Of a stretch of DNA of 11,175 nt, positions 5,198 through 11,175 are shown in pieces. The position numbers and the translations under genes are program-made. Within the stretch, counting starts at the first letter, position 1. Every line of letters starts with the position of its first letter. The notes beneath the pieces are model-generated. The model searched no databases. It saw only the letters and a program-made list of their open reading frames with translations, and had not been told where the DNA came from. Origin of the DNA: Holophagaceae bacterium (GTDB taxonomy: Bacteria > Acidobacteriota > Holophagae > Holophagales > Holophagaceae); assembly GCA_003158505.1 (NCBI GenBank), contig PMJK01000092.1, forward strand, positions 1 to 11,175. Reading direction: 5' to 3'.

Positions 5198-5872
5198 ATG
5201 ACTTCCCCAGCCCTCAGCCACGACACCCGAACCCGCCTCATCGAATCCGCCATCCTTCATTTCGCGGCCAAAGGCTTCGATGGGGCCGGCATCCGCGAGA
5301 TCGCCAAGCACGCCAATGCCAATTCCGCCCTGGTGGCCTACCACTTCTGCGGGAAGGAGGGACTCTATCTGGAGGCCCTCAAGGCCATCTTCTCCCGCAA
5401 GGTCTCTCCCGTGTCCCAGCTCGCGGGTCTGCCGCCCGCCGGTGCACCGGGCGCCCGGGAGGCCGCCCTCCAGGGCTTCCGGAACTACATTCGCGCCTTC
5501 GTGACTGAACTGATGTCCTGTGATGGTTCGGACCCGGTGGATGAGGCCGCGATGATCCTCATGGCCCGGGAGATGCAGTCTCCGCGCCCGGCCTCCTCGA
5601 ACCTGCTCATCGAACATATCCAGCCCTATGTGACCTACCTGATGACCTGCCTCCAGGTGCTGCGGCCCGACCTGGATGATGACGAGCTCTTTGCCATGGG
5701 CGTGAGCATCCAGGGACTGATGATCCACTTCCGGAACTCGCTGGGGATTATCCGTCTCGTCCGGTCCAATCCGGCCTATCCCGAAGACATCGAGAAGGTC
5801 ATCCAGCACCACATCGACTTCAGCCTGAGGGGACTTGGCGTTCCCGAGGCCTTTCCGCAGCCGAGGAACTGA
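5198..5872 (+). CDS. TetR-family repressor, CecR-like, local regulator of the efflux operon
   Basis: A 224-residue one-component transcriptional regulator. Residues about 10-56 are the TetR DNA-binding domain (TRTRLIESAILHFAAKGFDGAGIREIAKHANANSALVAYHF). The helix-turn-helix is at about 31-50, and the following GKEGLYLEAL (52-61) is the usual start of helix 4. The C-terminal part resembles the CecR (YbiH, DUF1956) ligand-binding domain, seen in EAAMILMAREMQSPRPASSNLLIEHIQPY (116-144) and in HIDFSLRGLG near the end. CecR-type proteins control efflux genes and respond to small toxic compounds, but the ligand here is unknown. The gene is first in the pump operon, 2 bp ahead of the tolC homologue, and lies behind a promoter with two palindromes. 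That supports autorepression and control of the pump. The start ATG has AAGGA 5 nt upstream. Confidence 0.92.
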   Translation: MTSPALSHDTRTRLIESAILHFAAKGFDGAGIREIAKHANANSALVAYHFCGKEGLYLEALKAIFSRKVSPVSQLAGLPPAGAPGAREAALQGFRNYIRAFVTELMSCDGSDPVDEAAMILMAREMQSPRPASSNLLIEHIQPYVTYLMTCLQVLRPDLDDDELFAMGVSIQGLMIHFRNSLGIIRLVRSNPAYPEDIEKVIQHHIDFSLRGLGVPEAFPQPRN

Positions 5873-5874
5873 CC

Positions 5875-7194
5875 ATGTTCTTGTTCGCCCCGCCCACCCT
5901 CCAGGCGCAGGTCCTGACGCCGCCTCCGACCCAGGCCCCGACGCCCGGCGCAGCCCTCTCGTTGGACCTTTCCGGTGCCCTCTCGCGGGCCCGGAACGAG
6001 AACCCCATGCTCCGCGCCGCCAAGGCCCGGGTGGACGAGCGCCGTGGTCTGATCACCAGCACCCGGGCGGATGCGCTCCCCCAGCTGACCCTCGTCAGTG
6101 ATTTCACCCGGGTGCGGGATGTCTCCATCCTCAACAGCAGCTTCGCGGGCAGTTTGTCTACCTTTGGTCTGACTCCCGACTCCCTGGTGGGCACCCAAAG
6201 CATCTACACCAACCAGGCGAACCTCACCCAGCCCCTGTACTACTGGGGCAAGCTGGGCACGGCCATCGATATCGCCAGGATGGGCGAGAAAGAGGCCACC
6301 TTCTCCTACACGACCTCGGAGCTGGATATCCTGCACGGTGTCGCCAAGGCCTATCTGGCGGTGCTTTCCGCCCAGGCCGAGCAGGAAGTCATCGAGACCC
6401 GGCGGATGACGGCGGAGCAGTTCGTATCGGATGTGAAAGCCAGACTGGAAGCCCAGACTGCCACCGAGCTGGACCGGCTTCGTGCCGAGAGTGAACTGTT
6501 GGCCGTGATTCCCGACTCCCTCCAGGCGGACGCCCAGGTGAAGCGGGCCATGGAAGTGCTGAACGGACAGCTGGGGCTGGATCCCAGGACGCCGATTGTC
6601 CTTGAAGGCCTCGGATTGCCGGAACTGAAGGACAAACCTGCGGGCGCGGAGCGCAGCGAACTCGCCCAGCTGAAACAGCAGGAGGCGATGTACCGGGCCA
6701 ACGAAAAGATCATCACGTCAGACCTGCGCCCCAAGTTCGACCTCACCGCCAGCTACGGATACCAGACCGACCGGACGGACAGCCTCTTCAAGGAACCCTA
6801 CGATACCTGGAAGGTGAGCGTCACCATGAAGTTCCCGATCTTCGATGGGCTGAGGAGCTCCGGGAAGCGGGCACAGAACACGGCCCAGCTTGAACAGGTG
6901 AAGCAGTCACGCATCGATCGCGAGCGGTCCGTGGCCATCGAGCAAAGCACCGCCGACCGGGACATGACGAAGGCCATCGCCCTCAACGAGGCCGCCCGAA
7001 AGGCCCACGACGCCAATCTGGAAGCGCTTCGCATGAGTCGAGATGCCTTCGACCAAGGCCTCATCACCTCCTTGGACCTCCTGATCATGGAACGCTCGGA
7101 GCGCCAGGCCGAAAGCCAGCGCCGCCAAGCTCAACTGGGTCTTTGGGCAGCCCTCTTTGAACAGCGCCGGTCTGTCGGCCTACCCCCTCTCTGA
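5875..7194 (+). CDS. TolC-like outer-membrane efflux protein
   Basis: The outer-membrane duct of a tripartite pump, expected to trimerise and span the outer membrane and periplasm. At 439 residues it is normal for the family and carries two outer-membrane-efflux repeats. Long helices lie at about 30-68, 135-235, 260-282 and 330-430. Beta segments include LPQLTLVSDFTRV (68-80), ANLTQPLYYWGK (115-126), RPKFDLTASYGYQ (285-297) and WKVSVTMKFPIFDG (312-325). The helix-end motif QGLITSLDLLIMER (394-407) is typical. The start ATG is supported by GAGGA 7 nt upstream (5863-5867), overlapping the end of tetR. The signal region is odd: MFLFAPPTLQAQ has no positive residue and a very short hydrophobic core before the likely A-Q cleavage point, and no earlier in-frame start is available. 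There is no Cys for lipidation. It lies 44 bp upstream of the adaptor gene. Confidence 0.93.
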   Translation: MFLFAPPTLQAQVLTPPPTQAPTPGAALSLDLSGALSRARNENPMLRAAKARVDERRGLITSTRADALPQLTLVSDFTRVRDVSILNSSFAGSLSTFGLTPDSLVGTQSIYTNQANLTQPLYYWGKLGTAIDIARMGEKEATFSYTTSELDILHGVAKAYLAVLSAQAEQEVIETRRMTAEQFVSDVKARLEAQTATELDRLRAESELLAVIPDSLQADAQVKRAMEVLNGQLGLDPRTPIVLEGLGLPELKDKPAGAERSELAQLKQQEAMYRANEKIITSDLRPKFDLTASYGYQTDRTDSLFKEPYDTWKVSVTMKFPIFDGLRSSGKRAQNTAQLEQVKQSRIDRERSVAIEQSTADRDMTKAIALNEAARKAHDANLEALRMSRDAFDQGLITSLDLLIMERSERQAESQRRQAQLGLWAALFEQRRSVGLPPL

Positions 7195-7238
7195 CGTCTG
7201 GACCCAGTGATCCAAGATCTTGAATAAGGAAAGACGAC

Positions 7239-8351
7239 ATGCGAAGCAAGACAATCATCTATTCCCTGATCCCGGTGGCCCTCATCGCGGGGGCTACGGC
7301 CTACCACCTCAGCCAGCGGAATGCCGAGCTGAGCCACCAGGCCAAGGTCAAGTCCGAGGGCCTGCAGGCGGTGACGCTGGTGCCGGTGGAGGAACACACC
7401 TTCCGTCCCGCCGTGGCCTTTACCGGCACCCTCCTTGCGGTGAACCGCGCCGAGCTCAAAGGCGAGGTTACGGGCCGCATGACTCGCGTGGCGGTGCAGG
7501 AGGGGGATACCGTCGCCGCCGGTGCGCTGCTCGGCGCCCAGGACGAGGACGACTTCCTGCTGGGTGTGCAGGCCGCCGAAGCCCAGCTGACCCAGGCCAA
7601 GGCCCAGGCCCTGCAAGCCCAACGTGACAACGATCGTTCCGCAGCCCTGCTGGAGAAGCGCAGCATCACCAGGCAGTCAGCCCAGCAGGCCGAGACCGCG
7701 TTCAACGCGACCCGGGCCGCCGTCCAGGCCGCGGAAAGCAACCTGGGGATGGCCCGCCTCCGGTTGAAGAAGGCCCGCATCGTGGCGCCTTTCGCGGGCC
7801 AGGTAGCCCGGCGCCTGGTTCAGCCAGGCGAAATGTTGAACCCTGGGCAGCCTGCCTTCGAGGTGGTTGACAACCGCAAACTCGAGATCCAGGCCAACCT
7901 GTCCGCCGAGGTCATGGGGCTCGTGAAGCCAGGCCTGCTGGTCACCTTCCATACGGCGGGCATCGATCGGGCCGTGGAGGGACGCCTCACCCAGGTGAGC
8001 CCCTCCCTGTCCTCGGACGGCCGCACGCTGCGCGTTCGCATTGAAGTGCCCAACTCCGATGGCCAGCTCAAGGGCGGCCTCTTCGTCGAAGGCGTCATCT
8101 TCGGCGAGGGCGAGGTGAAGCAGCCTTCCTTGCCCGCCACCCTCCTCAAAGCGGAGGGTCGGGACGCAGAACTCTTCGTGGCCCAGGACGGTGCGGCCCA
8201 TCGCCGCAAGGTGTCCCTGGGGGTCGAGCAGAATGGTTACCGTCCTGTTCAGGGCCTGGCCCTGAAGGACCTGGTCATCGACGGTGGCAAGGATCTGGTG
8301 GGCGAAGGCACGCGCCTGCAGGTCGTGACCGCACCTGCGGGAGGGAAGTGA
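7239..8351 (+). CDS. RND efflux periplasmic adaptor (membrane fusion protein)
   Basis: The 370-residue adaptor links the inner-membrane RND permease to the outer-membrane channel. An N-terminal hydrophobic segment (about 5-22) has a basic start (MRSK) and no lipobox Cys, so it is probably membrane-anchored rather than a lipoprotein. Then come a beta strand and half of the lipoyl-like domain (about 58-105, with GEVTGRMTRVAVQEGDTVAAGALL), a coiled-coil hairpin (about 108-173, rich in Ala and Gln), the second lipoyl half (about 176-212, RIVAPFAGQVARRLVQPGEML), a beta-barrel domain (about 214-290) and a membrane-proximal domain (about 295-365). This order matches the HlyD/AcrA family. ATG 7239 has AAGGA 8 nt upstream. 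The gene follows the tolC homologue by 44 bp and ends 1 bp before the permease start, so the two are almost certainly co-translated. Confidence 0.94.
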   Translation: MRSKTIIYSLIPVALIAGATAYHLSQRNAELSHQAKVKSEGLQAVTLVPVEEHTFRPAVAFTGTLLAVNRAELKGEVTGRMTRVAVQEGDTVAAGALLGAQDEDDFLLGVQAAEAQLTQAKAQALQAQRDNDRSAALLEKRSITRQSAQQAETAFNATRAAVQAAESNLGMARLRLKKARIVAPFAGQVARRLVQPGEMLNPGQPAFEVVDNRKLEIQANLSAEVMGLVKPGLLVTFHTAGIDRAVEGRLTQVSPSLSSDGRTLRVRIEVPNSDGQLKGGLFVEGVIFGEGEVKQPSLPATLLKAEGRDAELFVAQDGAAHRRKVSLGVEQNGYRPVQGLALKDLVIDGGKDLVGEGTRLQVVTAPAGGK

Positions 8352-8352
8352 C

Positions 8353-11175
8353 ATGTTCCTTTCCGATTTCTCCATCCGCCGGCCCGTTTTCACCGTCTGC
8401 ATCATGCTGGCCCTGGTGGTGCTGGGCCTCTTTTCGGTGAAGGGGCTGGGCATCGAGCAGTTCCCCAACACCGACCTCCCCATCATCACTGTCTCCATCA
8501 TCTATCCCGGCGCCAGCCCAGAGTCCGTCAAGCAGGACGTGGTGAAAAAGGTGGAAGAAGCGGTCAATCCCCTGGAGGCGATCAAGGAGATCAGTTCCAC
8601 CAGCCAGGAGGGCCTGGGGACGCTCCTGATCCAGTTCCAGCTCGGCCGTGACATCGATAAGGCTCTGGACGATGTGCGCACCAAGATCGGCCAGATCCGT
8701 CGCGACCTGCCGAACAACATCGAAGAACCCGTCATCTCCAAGTTCGACCCGGCCCAGCTTCCCGTACTTTCACTGGTGCTGAAGCCGGATGCCAAGCACC
8801 CGGGCATGAACGATCGGGAACTGACCCGTATCGCTGAGGACTTCCTGAAACGGCGCCTGGAAAATGTAAATGGCGTGGGCAAAGTGGAGGTGGCTGGCGG
8901 AAGCACCCGGGAAATCCTCGTGCAGGTGGATCCCCAGGCGCTGGAATCCCGTGGATTGTCTCTGACCGCGGTCACGGCTGCCCTCGGCAACGACACCATG
9001 GCCATCCCCAGCGGGAGCCTGCTCCAGGACCGGCGCGAAGTGTCGGTGAAGGTGGATGCCAAGGCAAAATCCGTGGAGGATTTCCGCCACGTGGTGGTGG
9101 GCAACAAGCTGGGTCGCCCCATCGAGCTGCAGGAAGTGGCCACGGTGGTGGACGGCGTGAAGGAGCGCCGGAGCCTGGCGCGCTTGGATGGGCACGATGT
9201 GGTGGCTCTCGAACTGCAGCGACAGACGGGCGGCAACACCGTAGCCATGGTGACCGCGGTACGAAAAACCCTCGATACCCTGAAGCCCGAACTGGAAAAA
9301 CAGGGCGTGGAGGTGGTGACCGCTCGCGACAATGCCCGCTTCATTTCCGATAGCGTGGACGACGTGAAGGTGTCCATCTACCTAGGCGGCCTGCTCACCG
9401 TCATCATCGTCTTCTACTTCCTGAAGAGCTGGCGCTCCACCCTCATCACCAGTCTGACTCTGCCCGTATCCGTGATATCCACCTTCATCATCATGAAGGC
9501 CCTGAACTTCACCCTGAACACAATGACTTTGATGGGCCTCAGCCTAGCCATTGGCATCCTCATCGATGATGCCATCGTGGTCCGCGAAAACATCACCCGG
9601 CATGCCGAGATGGGCAAGGATCACGTCACCGCAGCCCGGGAGGGCACGGCCGAGATCGGACCTGCGGTCATCGCCACCACCCTGTCCATCCTTGCGGTGT
9701 TCGTGCCGGTGGCCTTCATGGGCGGCATCGTGGGCAAGTTCTTCTTCCCCTTCGGCATCGTGGTGGCCTTCGCCGTGGCGGTGTCGCTGTTCGTGAGCTT
9801 CACCCTGGATCCCATGCTCAGCGCCGTCTGGCCCGATCCCGAGCACGAGAAGAGCGCGGATGCCCATGTCCACTACCGGGGCCGGAACCCGATCATGCGC
9901 AGCGTGGAGGCTTTCAGCCGCCTGCTGGACCGGTGGGAGATCTACTACAAGACCGCCATTGAATGGGCCTTGGAACACCGGTGGACCGTCATGGGCCTAG
10001 GGTTCGGGAGCTGGGTGCTGGCCATGGGGCTCATGGGCCTGCTCGGCAACAACTTCATGCCGGACTACGACCGCGGCGATCTGGCCGTGACCTTCAAAGC
10101 CGAGCCCGGCTCCAGCCTCCAGACCACCCGGCAAAAGGCCGAGGCCATCGAGGGAGTCATCAAGGCGACGCCCGGCGTGGAACTGGCCTACACCACTATT
10201 GGCACGGGCCTCAACGGCACCATCAACACCGGCAACATCTATGTGAAGTTGAAGGAAGGACGACGGCCCCACCACATCCAGATCCGCCGGAAGCTGAGGG
10301 ATGCTTTCCGCGCCATTCCCGGCGTCGAAATCACCGTAGGCACGGTGAATGATTTCGGCCAGCAGTCGCCCATCATGATTGCGGTCCAGGCCCCGGACCG
10401 GGAGTCCGTCACCCGCGCCGTGCCCCTGGTGAAGGAGGCCCTGCGCTCCGTGTCCGGGGCCGTGGACATCACCACCAGCCTGGATAGCGGCAAGCCCGAG
10501 TTGAGGTTGGTGGTGGATCGCAACGCGGCCTCGGACCTGGGCGTGAGCCCCTCTGCCGTAGCGAGGGTGGTGCGGCCTCTCGTCGACGGCGAGAAGGTGG
10601 CCAAGTACGAGGACGAAAGCGGCGAGCAGCGGGACGTCCGGGTACGACTCTCCGACCAGGAGCGGCGCCTGTCGACCCAGCTGGCCAACATGACCGTGGA
10701 AAGCACCAAGGACCTGGGCGGCGGGAAGCATCCCCTCATCCGCCTGGACCAGGTGGTCCGTTTCGAGGAGGGCATCGCCCCCGCCAAGCTCCAGCGCCAT
10801 GACCTCATGGAGGAGGTGGAGATCGACGCCAACTTCGAAGGGGCCACCCTCGGCGAAGTGAGCGCCGACGCAGCCAAGAAGGTCGAAGCACTCAAGGCCA
10901 GCGGGAAGCTGCCCGAGGGCCTGCGGGTGGAATTCCTGGGCCAGACCCGGGACAGCAAGGAGACGGCCGGCTACATGGGCCAGTCTCTGCTCCTCGCCGT
11001 GTTCTTCATCTATTTCGTGCTGGCCAGCCAGTTCGAGAGCTTCAAGCTGCCCATCACCATCATGCTCAGCCTGCCGCTCTCCATGGTGGGCATGGTCATG
11101 ATGCTGCTCGTCACCGGGGACAACATGTCCATGATGACGAGCATCGGCATGATCCTGCTCATGGGCCTGGTGACC
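8353..11175 (+). CDS. RND multidrug efflux permease, HAE1 family (3' end outside the window)
   Basis: The proton-driven inner-membrane pump of the operon. The 941 complete codons seen read without a stop to the window edge; the family is usually about 1020-1070 residues. TM1 is at about 11-30 after MFLSDFSIRRPVF. The first porter domain follows (about 35-335, with GASPESVKQDVVKKVEEAV). TM2-TM6 lie at about 340-495, the second half begins at TM7 (about 542-565), a second porter domain follows, and TM8-TM10 start at about 876. The proton-relay pair Asp405-Asp406 is present in GILIDDAIVV on TM4. The window ends at MGLVT, just before the position where this family has the TM10 Lys (usually KNAIL), so that residue cannot be checked. 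Sequence style is closest to AcrB/MdtB-type HAE1 pumps, not to heavy-metal (HME) pumps, so drugs, dyes, solvents or detergents are more likely substrates than metal ions. Confidence 0.95.
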   Translation, partial: MFLSDFSIRRPVFTVCIMLALVVLGLFSVKGLGIEQFPNTDLPIITVSIIYPGASPESVKQDVVKKVEEAVNPLEAIKEISSTSQEGLGTLLIQFQLGRDIDKALDDVRTKIGQIRRDLPNNIEEPVISKFDPAQLPVLSLVLKPDAKHPGMNDRELTRIAEDFLKRRLENVNGVGKVEVAGGSTREILVQVDPQALESRGLSLTAVTAALGNDTMAIPSGSLLQDRREVSVKVDAKAKSVEDFRHVVVGNKLGRPIELQEVATVVDGVKERRSLARLDGHDVVALELQRQTGGNTVAMVTAVRKTLDTLKPELEKQGVEVVTARDNARFISDSVDDVKVSIYLGGLLTVIIVFYFLKSWRSTLITSLTLPVSVISTFIIMKALNFTLNTMTLMGLSLAIGILIDDAIVVRENITRHAEMGKDHVTAAREGTAEIGPAVIATTLSILAVFVPVAFMGGIVGKFFFPFGIVVAFAVAVSLFVSFTLDPMLSAVWPDPEHEKSADAHVHYRGRNPIMRSVEAFSRLLDRWEIYYKTAIEWALEHRWTVMGLGFGSWVLAMGLMGLLGNNFMPDYDRGDLAVTFKAEPGSSLQTTRQKAEAIEGVIKATPGVELAYTTIGTGLNGTINTGNIYVKLKEGRRPHHIQIRRKLRDAFRAIPGVEITVGTVNDFGQQSPIMIAVQAPDRESVTRAVPLVKEALRSVSGAVDITTSLDSGKPELRLVVDRNAASDLGVSPSAVARVVRPLVDGEKVAKYEDESGEQRDVRVRLSDQERRLSTQLANMTVESTKDLGGGKHPLIRLDQVVRFEEGIAPAKLQRHDLMEEVEIDANFEGATLGEVSADAAKKVEALKASGKLPEGLRVEFLGQTRDSKETAGYMGQSLLLAVFFIYFVLASQFESFKLPITIMLSLPLSMVGMVMMLLVTGDNMSMMTSIGMILLMGLVT

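Noticed and set aside
7213..7222. CAAGATCTTG palindrome between the tolC homologue and the adaptor gene
   Set aside because: It is a perfect 10-bp palindrome, but short, without a loop or T-run, and in the middle of an operon. Chance is the simplest explanation.
10239..10958. Minus-strand open frame inside the RND permease
   Set aside because: It is antisense to a well-conserved porter domain and Ser/Arg/Thr-rich without a motif. It is a shadow frame, as is 8502-9377 (minus).
1..11175. Mobile elements, phage, CRISPR, tRNA or defence systems
   Set aside because: No transposase, integrase, terminal repeats, regularly spaced repeats or tRNA-like cloverleaf was seen. All genes share similar high-GC coding style, so there is no sign of recent transfer.

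Overview
The window is about 11.2 kb of high-GC bacterial DNA with tightly packed genes. It looks chromosomal. An outer-membrane TolC-type channel, an RND pump and a signal-peptide-bearing beta-barrel protein ending in Phe show a Gram-negative (diderm) cell. The fused E1 alpha/beta dehydrogenase and the overall gene style would fit Acidobacteriota of the Holophagae type (Geothrix/Holophaga). That placement is an inference from general resemblance and no marker gene is present to prove it. I see no tRNA, rRNA, CRISPR array, insertion sequence, phage gene or integrase.

Layout. (1) 1-224 is an upstream region with palindromes and a direct repeat but no gene. (2) 225-2351 is one long gene encoding a thiamine-diphosphate 2-oxo acid dehydrogenase E1 with the alpha and beta subunits fused. 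(3) 2407-3195 encodes a secreted, probably outer-membrane beta-barrel protein of unknown role. (4) 3384-3587 encodes a cold-shock protein with a 188-nt leader in front and a strong intrinsic terminator behind. (5) 3701-4687 encodes a zinc-free quinone oxidoreductase of the Qor family, preceded by a perfect inverted repeat. (6) 4698-5048, on the minus strand, encodes a small three-helix membrane protein with a His-rich tail. It converges on qor and diverges from the regulator. (7) 5198 to the right edge is an efflux operon: TetR/CecR-like repressor, TolC-like outer-membrane factor, periplasmic adaptor, and an RND inner-membrane permease that runs off the window.

The last four genes form one functional unit. 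The gaps are 2, 44 and 1 bp, and together the products give a complete tripartite pump (permease, adaptor, outer-membrane duct) with its own local regulator. The 149-bp intergenic region ahead of tetR is much more AT-rich than its surroundings. It holds a consensus -35 box and two related imperfect palindromes, the expected arrangement for an autoregulated TetR promoter. These sites could also act on the divergent His-tailed membrane protein gene.

The first half of the window holds single-gene units with no obvious shared pathway. The E1 gene has no E2 or E3 partner here. I did not find a clearly novel multi-gene system. The points most worth checking are the double operator and divergent small membrane gene, the abnormally short signal sequence of the TolC homologue, and the inverted repeats ahead of the E1 and qor genes.
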